From JAJDXW01 sp965243335 (lineage in GTDB: Bacteria > Pseudomonadota > Gammaproteobacteria > HK1): DNA of 64,000 nt. Position 1 is the stretch's first letter, and each line of letters begins with the position of its first letter. The position numbers and the translations under genes were made by a program. A model generated the notes under the pieces. That model did not search any database and was not told where the DNA came from. It worked only from the letters and a program-made list of their open reading frames with translations. Below are positions 31,655-40,264 of this stretch, piece after piece. Location of the stretch: the NCBI GenBank assembly GCA_965243335.1, contig OZ251545.1, positions 1,302,001 through 1,366,000 on the forward strand, written 5' to 3'.

Positions 31655-31687
31655 TTTGTACCCCCCCCCCCCCCCCCCCGGTGTCAA
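31655..31687 (-). promoter_or_regulatory. Putative phase-variable promoter of the surface lipoprotein (poly-G spacer)
   Basis: On the minus strand a perfect -35 box TTGACA (31687-31682) is followed by two C, a run of 19 G (31679-31661), and a -10-like TACAAA (31660-31655). The spacing is 21 bp, four more than the optimum, so loss of about four G would give the ideal 17-bp spacing. The -10 is 72 bp upstream of the ATG. This is the architecture of slipped-strand phase-variable promoters such as those of neisserial porA and opc. Confidence 0.75.
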
Positions 31688-31876
31688 CCCCCAACTTGGC
31701 AGAGACATGTGCGCTGTGGGGTTTTCGGGCCGGCGGCTGGCGCCCCCGGGGCGCGCCGGGGGTGCTGGAGACGGCGCGACGAGGCGCGAGCGACCCCGCA
31801 GCGGGTCGCAAAACCCCGGATCGGGCCTTCGTGCAAGGGCAAAATGCGCCGGTGCGGGCGATGCGCGCGAGCCGGC

Positions 31877-31994
31877 CCCCCCGCTTTCGCGGGGGCAGGC
31901 TCTGGCCCGCGGGACCGGACCGGGAGAGACTTGGGGGCGGAGCCAGCCGGTCAGCCGGTGTCGGCCCAGAGCCTGCCCCCGCGAAAGCGGGGGG
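31877..31994. repeat. 29-bp perfect inverted repeat with 60-bp loop
   Basis: Arms 31877-31905 and 31966-31994 are exact reverse complements (core GCTTTCGCGGGGGCAGGCTC). Each arm includes a CGCTTTCGCG-like palindrome core related to the ATTCCCGCG family. Miniature mobile element or transcript hairpin; no gene inside. Confidence 0.85.
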
Positions 31995-32104
31995 AACCGG
32001 GCCGTACAGCGAGCGCATCCGTTCCGGGCGCCCGGCCCGCACGTGTCCCAACGCCAGCGCCATCATCACCGACAGCGCCAAGCCCACGCGCGTTCGCATC
32101 CGTG

Positions 32105-32349
32105 AGGAACGACACCGTGAACTTCGCGCTGTCCCCGGCGACCACCACGTCGGCGAGGCAGGCGAGGCTCGCGCCGGCCCCGGCCGCGTGCCCGCGCACC
32201 GCCGAGACGACCGGCTTCGGGAAGGCGATGGCGAGCTCGGCGACCCGCGCCATCTCCGCGAGCCGCTCCTCCATCGCGGACGGGTCCCGGCTCCCCATCG
32301 TCTTCACGTCGCCCCTGGCGCAGAAGTGCCCGCCCGCCCCGGTGAGCAC
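32105..32349 (-). pseudogene. 245-bp copied fragment of the enoyl-CoA hydratase gene
   Basis: Positions 32105-32349 match 27613-27857, the middle of the enoyl-CoA hydratase gene, without gaps and with about five substitutions. The piece encodes the oxyanion-hole segments (GHAAGAGASLACLADVVVAG) but has no start, no end and non-homologous flanks. The high identity means a recent copying event or gene-conversion donor. Confidence 0.93.
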
Positions 32350-32397
32350 AGGCCACCGCGGGGTTCTCGCGGACATGTCGTCGGTGGGAGCGCTCCT

Positions 32398-32476
32398 GGG
32401 AACGCTTGTGTCTCGCCCGCATTTTCGTTCACGGGCTGCTTCACCCCCATGTGCGGGCGAGACGCCCGCGTTCCCA
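32398..32476. repeat. Dispersed inverted-repeat element, copy 3
   Basis: Left arm at 32398-32421 and a diverged right arm at 32451-32476, with the TTCACGGG interior. It abuts the hydratase fragment by about 50 bp. Confidence 0.75.
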
Positions 32477-32650
32477 GGATGGCGCGTCCCCCGGACGCGG
32501 TGGATTCCCGCTTTCTCCCCGCTTTCGCGGGGATGACAGGGAATGACGGGGGGGCGAGACACAAGCGTTCCCAGGAGAGGATGCGGGCGCGCTTCCTCAG
32601 GTTACGATAGCTCCTCCCTCGGCCCTGCTCGGAACGGTATAGGCGCTCAT

Positions 32651-35077
32651 ATGAAGACGCACGCGCGCGCGGTCGTGATCGGGGGCGGGGTGGTCGGCTG
32701 CTCGGTCCTCTACCACCTCGCCAAGCTCGGCTGGACCGACGTGGCCCTCGTCGAGCGCTCCGAGCTCACCTCCGGCTCCACTTGGCACGCGGCGGGGGGG
32801 ATGCACACCATCAACGGCGACCCCAACGTCGCCAAGCTCCAGAAGTACACGATCGACATCTACCGGGAGATCGAGGAGCGGTCGGGCCAGGCCACCGGCC
32901 TGCACATGACCGGCGGGGTCCTGCTCGCGGCGACGAAGGAGCGCTTCGAGTGGATCAAGGGGCTCGCCGCGAAGGGGCGCTACCTCGGCATCGAAGCCGA
33001 GATCATCACCGCCCGCGAAGCGCACGCGCTCATGCCGCTCCTCGACCCCGCGTGCTTCGTGGGCGGGATGAGGACCTTCGTCGACGGCCACCTCGACCCG
33101 TCCGGGGTCACCCACGCCTACGCGCGATCCGCCCGCCTCCTCGGCGCCGAGGTGTACCGGCAGACCCGGGTGGAGTCGCTCGCCCGCGCCCCCGACGGCC
33201 TCTGGCGGGTGATCACCGACCGGGGGGAGATCCGCGCCGAGCACGTGGTGAACGCGGCCGGCCTCTGGGCGCGGGAGGTGGGGCGGATGGTCGGGCTCGA
33301 GCTCCCGGTGCTCGCGATGGAGCACATGTACCTCATCACCGAGGACATGCCGGAGGTCGCGGCGATCAACGAGTCCACCGGCAAGGAGGTGATCCACGCG
33401 GTGGACTTCGACGGCGAGCTCTACCTCCGCCAGGAACGCGGCGGCATGCTCATGGGGACGTACGAGCAGGCGTGCGCGCCCTGGTCCGTCCACGAGACGC
33501 CGTGGGACTTCGGCCACGAGCTCCTCCCCGCGGACGTCGACCGGATCGCCCCCTCGCTCGAGGTCGGCTTCGAGCACTTCCCGGCGTTCCGGGACGCGGG
33601 GATCAAGCAGATCGTGAACGGGCCGTTCACCTTCGCCCCCGACGGCAACCCCCTCATCGGGCCGGTGCGGGGCCTCGACGGGTTCTGGGTCGCGTGCGGG
33701 GTGATGGCGGGGTTCTCCCAGGGGGGCGGGGTCGGGCTCTCGGTCGCGAGCTGGATGATCGACGGCGACCCGGGCGCGGACGTGTTCGCGATGGACGTCG
33801 CCCGCTTCGGCGACTGGGCGACGATGGCCTACACCCACGACAAGGTGAAGGAGAACTACTCGCGCCGGTTCTCCATCCGCTACCCGAACGAGGAGCTGCC
33901 GGCCGCGCGCCCGCTCCGGACGACGCCCATCTACGACCGGCTGCGCGAGGCCGGCGCGCAGTTCGGGGCCGCGTGGGGGCTCGAGACGCCCCTCTGGTTC
34001 GCCCCGCGCGGGGTCGAGGACGTGTTCTCCTGGCGCCGCTCGGTCGATTTCGAGCATGTCGGGGCGGAGTGCCGGGCGGTGCGCGAGCGGGTGGGCCTGA
34101 CCGAGACCTCGGGGTTCGCGAAATACCTCGTCACCGGCCCCGGCGCCCGCGAGTGGCTCGACCGGATGCTCGCCTGCCGCATCCCGCGGGAGGGGCGTAT
34201 CGTGCTCGCCCCGATGCTCAAGGAGGACGGCAAGGTCATCGGGGACTTCACGCTTGCGAACCTCGGGGGCCGCGGCTTCTTCATCGCGGGCTCGGGGCCC
34301 GCCGAGGAGTACCACCTCCGCTGGTTCCACCGGCATCTGCCGGGGGACGGCTCGGTGGAGATCCGTCCCCTCGGAACCGGCTGGTGCGGGCTCTCGATCG
34401 CCGGGCCGGCCTCGCGCGAGGTGTTGCAGTCGCTGACCCGCGGCGACGTGTCGGCGGAGGCGTTCCGGTTCCTGGACCTCCGGGAGATGGACCTCGGCAT
34501 GGCCCCCGCGGTGGTCGGGCGGATCACCTTCACCGGGGACCTCGGCTACGAGATCTGGTGTGAGCCGGACTACCAGCGCTACCTCTACGACCGGCTGCTC
34601 GAGGCAGGCGAGCCGCACGGCATCCGGCTCTTCGGGGCGCGCGCGCTGAACGCGCTCCGGCTCGAGAAGGGCTTCGGGAGCTGGATGCGGGAGTTCCGCC
34701 CGATCTACGGGCCGCTCGAGGCGGGGCTCGACCGCTTCGTCGCCTACGGCAAGGAGGCGGACTTCATCGGCAAGGCCGCCGCCGTCCGGGAGCGCGAACA
34801 GGGCGGGGCGCTGCGGCTCCGGGTGTTCGTGGTCGATGCGGCCGACGCGGACGTCATCGGGGACGAGCCGGTGTGGCGCGGCGGCGAGGTCTGCGGCTGG
34901 GTGACGTCGGGCGGGTATGCCCATCACTCCGGCGCGTCGGTCGCGCTCGCCTACGTGCCGAAGGAGCGGGCGGAGGCCGAGGACGGCTGGGAGATCGAGC
35001 TCCTCGGCGAGCGGCTCGGGGCGCGGATGCAGCGCACCGCGCTCTTCGATCACAATGGGGCGCGGATGCGTAGCTGA
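32651..35077 (+). CDS. Dimethylglycine/sarcosine dehydrogenase-like flavoprotein with GcvT-type C-terminus
   Basis: An 808-residue two-part enzyme. The N-terminal DAO-type FAD oxidoreductase shows the dinucleotide motif VVIGGGVVGCSVLYHLAKLG (residues 8-27) and SGSTWHAAGGMHTIN, with the STWHAAG segment typical of dimethylglycine and sarcosine dehydrogenases. The C-terminal half (from ~residue 430) is aminomethyltransferase-like (TSGFAKYLVTGPGA, TGDLGYEIW, EKGFGSWMREF), which passes the released one-carbon unit to tetrahydrofolate. It probably demethylates an N-methylated amino acid. The ATG was chosen because the FAD motif follows directly. This fits a lifestyle using betaines or methylated amines and may link functionally to the glutamine-synthetase-like cluster. 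Confidence 0.9.
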   Translation: MKTHARAVVIGGGVVGCSVLYHLAKLGWTDVALVERSELTSGSTWHAAGGMHTINGDPNVAKLQKYTIDIYREIEERSGQATGLHMTGGVLLAATKERFEWIKGLAAKGRYLGIEAEIITAREAHALMPLLDPACFVGGMRTFVDGHLDPSGVTHAYARSARLLGAEVYRQTRVESLARAPDGLWRVITDRGEIRAEHVVNAAGLWAREVGRMVGLELPVLAMEHMYLITEDMPEVAAINESTGKEVIHAVDFDGELYLRQERGGMLMGTYEQACAPWSVHETPWDFGHELLPADVDRIAPSLEVGFEHFPAFRDAGIKQIVNGPFTFAPDGNPLIGPVRGLDGFWVACGVMAGFSQGGGVGLSVASWMIDGDPGADVFAMDVARFGDWATMAYTHDKVKENYSRRFSIRYPNEELPAARPLRTTPIYDRLREAGAQFGAAWGLETPLWFAPRGVEDVFSWRRSVDFEHVGAECRAVRERVGLTETSGFAKYLVTGPGAREWLDRMLACRIPREGRIVLAPMLKEDGKVIGDFTLANLGGRGFFIAGSGPAEEYHLRWFHRHLPGDGSVEIRPLGTGWCGLSIAGPASREVLQSLTRGDVSAEAFRFLDLREMDLGMAPAVVGRITFTGDLGYEIWCEPDYQRYLYDRLLEAGEPHGIRLFGARALNALRLEKGFGSWMREFRPIYGPLEAGLDRFVAYGKEADFIGKAAAVREREQGGALRLRVFVVDAADADVIGDEPVWRGGEVCGWVTSGGYAHHSGASVALAYVPKERAEAEDGWEIELLGERLGARMQRTALFDHNGARMRS

Positions 35078-35258
35078 GGGCAACCGCTGGCGCGGTTGCT
35101 TGGCGATTCCGCGGAGCGGAATCGCGGGCGCCCGCACTGACGCTGCGGATGGGCGCCGTTGGCGCGGTTGGTGGTGATTCCGAGGGGCGGGAGCGCGGGC
35201 GCCCACGCCAGCGCGGTAGAAGGAGGGGGACGGTCCTGTTCCATACGAGGCAGCTTCC

Positions 35259-36446
35259 ATGAGTTCCTGGCCCCGCGTCGGCGTCGTCGGCGGCTCCCTC
35301 GGCGGGCTCACCGCCGCCCTCGTGCTGCGCGACCTCGGCTGCGAGGTCGACGTGTTCGAGCGTTCGAGCACCGCGCTCGAGGCGCGGGGGGCCGGCATCG
35401 CCACCCATCCCGCGACCACCCGCTACTTCGAGGAGTCGAGCGAACTCGATGCGAGCCTGGTCGAGATCGAGCTTCCGTGGCTCCAGTTCCTCTCCGCGAG
35501 CGGCGAGCTGGTCTACCGGGAGCGCATGAACTACCGCTTCTCGTCGTGGACCACCGTGTACCGGGGGCTCATGGGGGCCTTCGGCGAACGGCGCTACCAC
35601 CTCGATTCGGAGGTCGTCGGCTTCGCGCAGGACGAGCGCGGGGTGACCGTCCGCTTCGCCGACGGCGCGGCCCGCACCCTCGACATGCTGGTGTGCGCGG
35701 ACGGCATCTCGTCCGCCGCCCGCACGAAGCTCCTCCCCGACGCGGGGACGCGGTACGCGGGCTACGTCGCGTGGCGGGCGATGATCCCGGAGTCCGACCT
35801 CGGGCCGGCGAGCTTCGACGTCCTCCGCGACGGCCTCACCTACTGCGTGCTCCCGGACGGGCACGTCCTCGTCTACCCGATCCCGGGCCTCGACGGCGCC
35901 CTCGAGCCGGGGCGGCGCCTCGCGAACCTCGTCTGCTACCACAACTACGCGGAAGGCGGGGAGATCGACGACCTCATGACGGACCGCTCCGGCGAGCGCC
36001 ATGCCCTGTCCCTCCCGCCGGGCGCGGTTCGCGAGGAGCACGCGGCGCGCTTCCGGGAGTTCGCGCGCGAGCACATGCCGCCCGCGATGGCGGAGGTCCT
36101 CTTCAAGACCTCCGAGCCCTTCGTCCAGGTGATCTACGACATCGAGGTCGCGAGCATGGCGTTCGGGCGCGTCGCCCTCATCGGGGACGCGGCGTTCGCG
36201 GTCCGCCCCCACGCGGGCGCGGGCACCGCCAAGGCCTGCGAGGACGCCTGGACCCTGCGCGACTCTCTCCGCGATGCGGGCGGCGACCCGGTGGCCGCCC
36301 TCGCCCGCTGGGAGCCGGGGCAGCTCGCCCTCGGGCGGAGCCTCCTCGCGCGCACCCGCGAGATGGGGGACCGCTCGCAGCTCCACCACACCTGGACCCC
36401 CGGCGACCCGTCGCTTCGCCTCGGCCTCTACGGCCCGGGGAGGTAG
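35259..36446 (+). CDS. FAD-dependent aromatic monooxygenase (2,6-dihydroxypyridine hydroxylase-like)
   Basis: A 395-residue flavin hydroxylase of the PHBH fold. The N-terminal FAD motif GVVGGSLGGLTAALVLRDLG, the central CADGISSAAR (the DG motif) and the C-terminal GDAAFAVRPHAGAGTAKACEDA are all present. The RPH.GAGTAKA form is typical of 2,6-dihydroxypyridine 3-hydroxylase and relatives acting on N-heteroaromatics. NAD(P)H and O2 would be the co-substrates. The start lies after a long non-coding gap. No pathway partner is adjacent. Confidence 0.88.
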   Translation: MSSWPRVGVVGGSLGGLTAALVLRDLGCEVDVFERSSTALEARGAGIATHPATTRYFEESSELDASLVEIELPWLQFLSASGELVYRERMNYRFSSWTTVYRGLMGAFGERRYHLDSEVVGFAQDERGVTVRFADGAARTLDMLVCADGISSAARTKLLPDAGTRYAGYVAWRAMIPESDLGPASFDVLRDGLTYCVLPDGHVLVYPIPGLDGALEPGRRLANLVCYHNYAEGGEIDDLMTDRSGERHALSLPPGAVREEHAARFREFAREHMPPAMAEVLFKTSEPFVQVIYDIEVASMAFGRVALIGDAAFAVRPHAGAGTAKACEDAWTLRDSLRDAGGDPVAALARWEPGQLALGRSLLARTREMGDRSQLHHTWTPGDPSLRLGLYGPGR

Positions 36447-36939
36447 CCGCGACGGCCCGCACGGGTCCGGGCCCGCCCGCGCGGCTTCCGGACCAAGCGC
36501 AGGCGGGGAGGGCCGCCGATCTCGCGGCGCCGTGCCGGGCGGGACGCCCGCGTCCCGAGGACGCGCCGTTCCCAAGAGCGCTCCCGGCGACGTGTCTGCG
36601 AGAGCCCTGCGGCGGAGTGAAGGCAGCTCCGAACGGCGCCGATGCTCCGGGAAGATTCCTCCCCGTGGGGTAACGACTGTCTCGACCCCTGTTTCCCCTT
36701 ATCTGTACCTGATCCTGATTACGTACAAAGATCAGGTGAACGGTATTTTTCAGTCCGTCATTCCCGCGAAAGCGGGAATCCAGGGGCTTTTGATTGAAGT
36801 GGATTCCCGCTTTCGCGGGAATGACGGGCTTTTGCGGAGCCTGTGTCCGGGTTTTTATCCTCCTGACCTGAGATCGCAAGCTGTGCTCTTTGCGAAATCA
36901 GGTATCTATATCAATATGTTACGAACAGCATACGGGGCT
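36447..36939. other. Intergenic region carrying a MITE
   Basis: No gene recognised in about 490 bp. It contains degenerate inverted-repeat-element sequence near 36540-36610, the MITE at 36714-36902 and a 31-bp sequence (36907-36937) shared with 24281-24311. Confidence 0.75.
36714..36902. mobile_element. MITE copy A (189 bp) with two internal palindromes
   Basis: The left end is CCTGATTACGTACAAAG and the right end a degenerate complement at 36888-36902. Inside are two copies of the 20-bp palindrome ATTCCCGCGAAAGCGGGAAT family (36760-36779 and 36803-36822) in inverted relation. The whole element matches the copy at 48082-48256, with the central part inverted. No coding capacity, so it would depend on a transposase elsewhere. 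Confidence 0.8.
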
Positions 36940-37752
36940 CTACTCCCGCTCGGACGCCCACCGGGGGGCGAGGTCGTGCTCCACCCCGATGCGGTCGAGG
37001 ACCCGGGCGACGACGAAGTCCACCAGGTCGGAGACCGACCCCGGACGGTGGTAGAAGCCGGGGTTCGCGGGGAGGATGGCGGCCCCGGCGCGCGCCAGCC
37101 GGAGCATGTTCTCGAGGTGCACCGCGGAGAGCGGCGTCTCCCGGACCACGAGGACGAGCCGCCGCCCCTCCTTGAGGGCGACGTCGGCCGCCCGCTCGAT
37201 GAGGTTCCGGCTCGTCCCCGCCGCGACCGCCCCGAGGGTGCCGGTCGTGCAGGGGCAGACCACGACCGCCGCGGGCGGGTTGGAGCCGCTGGCGGGCGGC
37301 GCGAACCAGTCGTCCGTCCCGAACACCCGGAGCGGGGCGTCGTCACGGCCGAGGTGGGCGAGCAGCCCCTTGCGGATCTCGGCCGGGCTCTTGCCGAGAC
37401 GAAGCGGGGTCTCGGTGTTGACCACCATGCGCCCCGGCCCGCTCAGCACCACCTGCACGGCGCGCTCCGCGCGGAGCAGCGCGTCGATGAGCCGCAGCCC
37501 GTAGGCCGCTCCGGAGGCGCCGGTCATCGCGACGAGGACCGCGTCCCGGTCCCGGCTCCGGTCCCTCGCCCCGCGCCCGCTCCGATCCTCGGCCGGGTCC
37601 GCGGCCCGGCCTTCGTTTCGGCCTCCGGCTCGATCCGCCGCCCGATCTCCGGCCTGATCCCCGGCTGAACCCTCGCCGCCCCGGCTCACGGCGCGTCCCC
37701 GTCGGCAAGGCGCGCGAGGGGCGTCCCCGGCTTCCCGGATATTCTCATCCAC
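36940..37752 (-). CDS. ubiX: UbiX-type flavin prenyltransferase
   Basis: UbiX prenylates FMN with dimethylallyl monophosphate to make the cofactor of UbiD decarboxylases in ubiquinone synthesis. The homologous part starts at VLVAMTGASGAAYGLRLIDAL and includes VVCPCTTGTLGAVAAGTSRN and LVLVVRETPLSAVHLENM, all characteristic. It is preceded by about 70 residues rich in Arg, Asp and Gly that relatives lack. No internal Met falls just before the domain (the next is inside MTGASGA), so the true start may be a non-ATG codon or the extension may be real. It follows mpl closely on the same strand. Confidence 0.92.
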   Translation of the reverse strand: MDENIREAGDAPRAPCRRGRAVSRGGEGSAGDQAGDRAADRAGGRNEGRAADPAEDRSGRGARDRSRDRDAVLVAMTGASGAAYGLRLIDALLRAERAVQVVLSGPGRMVVNTETPLRLGKSPAEIRKGLLAHLGRDDAPLRVFGTDDWFAPPASGSNPPAAVVVCPCTTGTLGAVAAGTSRNLIERAADVALKEGRRLVLVVRETPLSAVHLENMLRLARAGAAILPANPGFYHRPGSVSDLVDFVVARVLDRIGVEHDLAPRWASERE

Positions 37753-37758
37753 GTGGGC

Positions 37759-39180
37759 TCACGGCGCGTCCTCGCCGGCAAGGCGAGCGAGGAGCCGCCG
37801 GTGGAGGCCGTCGAAGCTGCCGTTGCTCATCACCAGCACGTGGTCTCCGGGCCGGACCAGACGGACGATCTCGCCGATGAGGGATTCTACGTCGGGGCGG
37901 ACCCGGGCGCGCGGGCCGAGCGCTTGCGCGAGCGACCAGTCGAGCCCGCCCGGGTCGAGCGCGAGCGCCTCGTCGGCGGCGGCGAGGCTCGGCCCGAGGG
38001 TGTCGCGGTGGACCCCGCGGCGCATGGTGTTGGAGCGCGGCTCGAGCACCGCCACGATCCGCGCCGCGCCCCCCGTCCGGGCGCGGAGCGCCGCGACGGT
38101 CGCGCGGATCGCGGTCGGGTGGTGCGCGAAGTCGTCGTAGACCGTGACCCCGCCCGCGGCCCCGACGGTCTGGAGGCGCCGTTCGACGCCGCGGAAGTCG
38201 CGGAGGGCGGCGGCCGCCTCGTCGAGGTCCACGCCGGCCGCGCGGACGGCCGCGAGGGCGGCGGCCGCGTTGTGCAGGTTGTGCTCGCCGGCGAGCCTCC
38301 ACCCGACCTCGATCCTCCGTTCGCGCCCGGCCCCGGTCGTGCGGACCTCGAAGCGGGAGCCGTCCGGCGCGAGCGCGTGCGTCGAGAGCGCGCCGCCTCC
38401 GGCGTCGTCGTCCCGGCCTCCGCGGCCGCCCCCGCCGTCGGTCCAGCCGCCGCCGCGGCCTCCGATCCGGACCACCTCCGTCCAGCATCCCATGGCGAGC
38501 ACCCGCTCCACCTCGGGGCCGCCGGCCACGATGCGCCCGCTCGCGGGAATGGTGCGGACGAGGTGGTGGAACTGCCGTTCGATGGCCGCGAGGTCGTCGA
38601 AGATGTCCGCGTGGTCGTACTCCAGGTTGTTGATGACGAGGGTGCGCGGCCGGTAGTGGACGAACTTGGATCGCTTGTCGAAGAACGCGGTGTCGTACTC
38701 GTCGGCCTCGATGACGAAGTGCTCGCCCGCGCCGAGCCGGCCCGGGGCGCCGAGGTCCGGCGCCGCGCCCCCGATGAGCCAGCCGGGTTTCCGCCCCGCG
38801 CGCTCCAGGATCCAGGCGACGAGGCTCGACACGGTGGTCTTGCCGTGGGTGCCCGCGACCGCGATCACGTGGCGGCCGAGGAGGGCGTGGCGGGCGAGCC
38901 ACGCCGGGCCGGACTCGTAGTCGAGCCCCGCGTCCAGCATGTGCTCGACGGCCGGGTTGCCGCGCGTCATGGCGTTCCCGACGACGACCCGGTCCGGCGG
39001 GGGCTCGAGGTGCTCCGCCCGGTATCCTTCCCGCACCGGGATGCCCGCCCGCTCGAGCACCGTGCTCATGGGCGGGTAGAGGCCGTGGTCGGAGCCTTCC
39101 ACCTCGTGCCCGAGCTCGCGTGCGATGCAGGCGAGAGCGGTCATGAAGGTCCCGCCGATCCCGAGGACGTGGATGCGCAT
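37759..39180 (-). CDS. mpl: UDP-N-acetylmuramate:L-alanyl-gamma-D-glutamyl-meso-diaminopimelate ligase
   Basis: Mpl reattaches the recovered tripeptide to UDP-MurNAc in murein recycling. The 473-residue Mur-ligase-fold protein starts MRIHVLGIGGTFMTALACIA, has the ATP-binding loop AGTHGKTTVSSLVAW (~residue 110), the Mpl-typical DEYDTAFFDKRSKFVHY (~165) and the C-terminal YDDFAHHPTAI. The glycine-rich stretch GGRGGGWTDGGGGRGG (~240-260) is an unusual low-complexity insertion between the central and C-terminal domains. Only 6 bp separate its stop from the extended ubiX frame, and the pair ubiX-mpl is common in Gammaproteobacteria. Confidence 0.95.
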   Translation of the reverse strand: MRIHVLGIGGTFMTALACIARELGHEVEGSDHGLYPPMSTVLERAGIPVREGYRAEHLEPPPDRVVVGNAMTRGNPAVEHMLDAGLDYESGPAWLARHALLGRHVIAVAGTHGKTTVSSLVAWILERAGRKPGWLIGGAAPDLGAPGRLGAGEHFVIEADEYDTAFFDKRSKFVHYRPRTLVINNLEYDHADIFDDLAAIERQFHHLVRTIPASGRIVAGGPEVERVLAMGCWTEVVRIGGRGGGWTDGGGGRGGRDDDAGGGALSTHALAPDGSRFEVRTTGAGRERRIEVGWRLAGEHNLHNAAAALAAVRAAGVDLDEAAAALRDFRGVERRLQTVGAAGGVTVYDDFAHHPTAIRATVAALRARTGGAARIVAVLEPRSNTMRRGVHRDTLGPSLAAADEALALDPGGLDWSLAQALGPRARVRPDVESLIGEIVRLVRPGDHVLVMSNGSFDGLHRRLLARLAGEDAP

Positions 39181-39197
39181 GGAGTTGGCGGGATCGC

Positions 39198-39734
39198 TCA
39201 GGGGTCGCCGAACAACTGGTGGATGACGAGGGTGGAGAGCCAGAACAGGGCGATCGAGAGCCCGATCCCGGCGGGGAGGCGCACGGACAGCGCGTGGCGC
39301 AGGATGTGGCCCCCCACCACCCAGCTCCAGACGAGGAAGACGAGCCACGGGATGACGAGGATCGCCCCGGCCCCGGATCCGGCCCCGGACCCCGCGTCCG
39401 CCGCCGGCCCGCCCGCCTCCAGCAGCGCCACGAGGGGCAGGGCGACCGCCTCGAGCACCGCCCCCGTTCCCGCCAGGGCGGCGCCGGTCTGGAAGAAGCG
39501 CCCGGCGACCCCGCGCACCGAGAGGAGCGCGTAGGCGAGAAGGCCGAAGATCAGGGTCCCGGTCACGCTGATCGCGACCGCGGTGAGGAACGGGTAGTGG
39601 AACGCGGTGACCAGGACGCCGAGCCCGACGTAGGCCGCGACCGAGACGCCGAGCAGGAACGGCGAGGCCGGGAGGTCCTGCGGCCCGAGGCGCAGCAGGC
39701 ACATTTCGACGAACGGTCTGGCGAGCGCGAGCAA
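39198..39734 (-). CDS. Multi-pass membrane protein (Yip1-like), function unknown
   Basis: A 178-residue protein with about five hydrophobic segments (FLLGVSVAAYVGLGVLVTAF, FLTAVAISVTGTLIFGLLAYAL, an Ala/Leu-rich helix, ILVIPWLVFLVWSWVVGGHI, GIGLSIALFWLSTLVIHQLF). A Gly/Ser/Ala loop (AADAGSGAGSGAG) separates two of them. It lies 17 bp upstream of mpl on the same strand, probably one transcript. The overall shape is Yip1-like, but no catalytic residues can be named. Confidence 0.75.
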   Translation of the reverse strand: MLALARPFVEMCLLRLGPQDLPASPFLLGVSVAAYVGLGVLVTAFHYPFLTAVAISVTGTLIFGLLAYALLSVRGVAGRFFQTGAALAGTGAVLEAVALPLVALLEAGGPAADAGSGAGSGAGAILVIPWLVFLVWSWVVGGHILRHALSVRLPAGIGLSIALFWLSTLVIHQLFGDP

Positions 39735-39817
39735 GGATCGGCGTCCGCGGTGGTGGCGAGGCGCGGCCGGCCACGAATGCGGCTATTCTACCCGCCCGGA
39801 CGGGAGAGGAATGGACG

Positions 39818-40186
39818 ATGTCCGCGTGCGTGTCCCTCGAGCCCTTCGCGCTGCGGGTGCTCGACGATTCGATGGCCCCGGACCTCCCGGCCGGCGCGGT
39901 GGTGGTCGTGGACCCGGGCGAGCCGCCTGAAGACGGCAGCCTCGTGGTCCTGGAGCACGACGGAGAGGTCCGGCTGCGGCGGCTCCGGCTGGAGGCGCCG
40001 CGGGCGGGCGAGGCCGGCCGCGCGCGATTCGTGTCCCCGGCGGGGCCGGACCTCGCGCCGGAGGGCGGCTGGCGCCGCGCCGTTCGAGGGGTGGTGACGG
40101 GGGTGCGGCTTCCTCGTGAGAGGGCGGCCGTGCGCCCTCTCCGGGACCGCCGCGTGGGCTCCTCCGACCGCCCGGCGGGGCGGTAG
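39818..40186 (+). CDS. S24/LexA-like domain protein without HTH; catalytic Lys apparently replaced
   Basis: A 122-residue protein. The segment DDSMAPDLPAGAVVVVDPGE resembles the Ser-containing part of S24 peptidases (Ser in DSM), and the next strand SLVVLEHDGEVRLRRLRLE occupies the place of the catalytic Lys segment. The residue expected to be Lys reads Arg (VRLRRL), so autocleavage is doubtful. There is no DNA-binding domain, unlike LexA or phage repressors. The basic C-terminal tail (RERAAVRPLRDRR) looks disordered. Function unknown. Confidence 0.65.
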   Translation: MSACVSLEPFALRVLDDSMAPDLPAGAVVVVDPGEPPEDGSLVVLEHDGEVRLRRLRLEAPRAGEAGRARFVSPAGPDLAPEGGWRRAVRGVVTGVRLPRERAAVRPLRDRRVGSSDRPAGR

Positions 40187-40264
40187 CGGTCCGGGGGGGC
40201 CGGCCCGGGGGGGACGCGGAGCCCGGACGATCGGGATCGGGACGGGAATCGAGCTTCAGGACTC

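Larger units (their letters stand above)
31690..32650. other. Repeat- and fragment-rich non-coding region
   Basis: Nearly 1 kb without a supported intact gene. It holds a motif related to CATGTGCGCGGTGGGG (near 31706), a 29-bp perfect inverted repeat (31877-31905 / 31966-31994), a 245-bp fragment of the enoyl-CoA hydratase gene (32105-32349), inverted-repeat element copy 3 (32398-32476) and a further half-copy near 32553-32575. Confidence 0.75.

Noticed and set aside
32350..32650. Glycine or folate-type riboswitch before the dimethylglycine dehydrogenase-like gene
   Set aside because: The interval is occupied by dispersed palindromes and no conserved aptamer sequence is visible.
35085..35215. 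Imperfect direct repeats with GGCGCGGTTG and GCGGGCGCCC before the monooxygenase gene
   Set aside because: They are short, diverged and GC-rich; no defined ends, so I could not distinguish them from compositional similarity.
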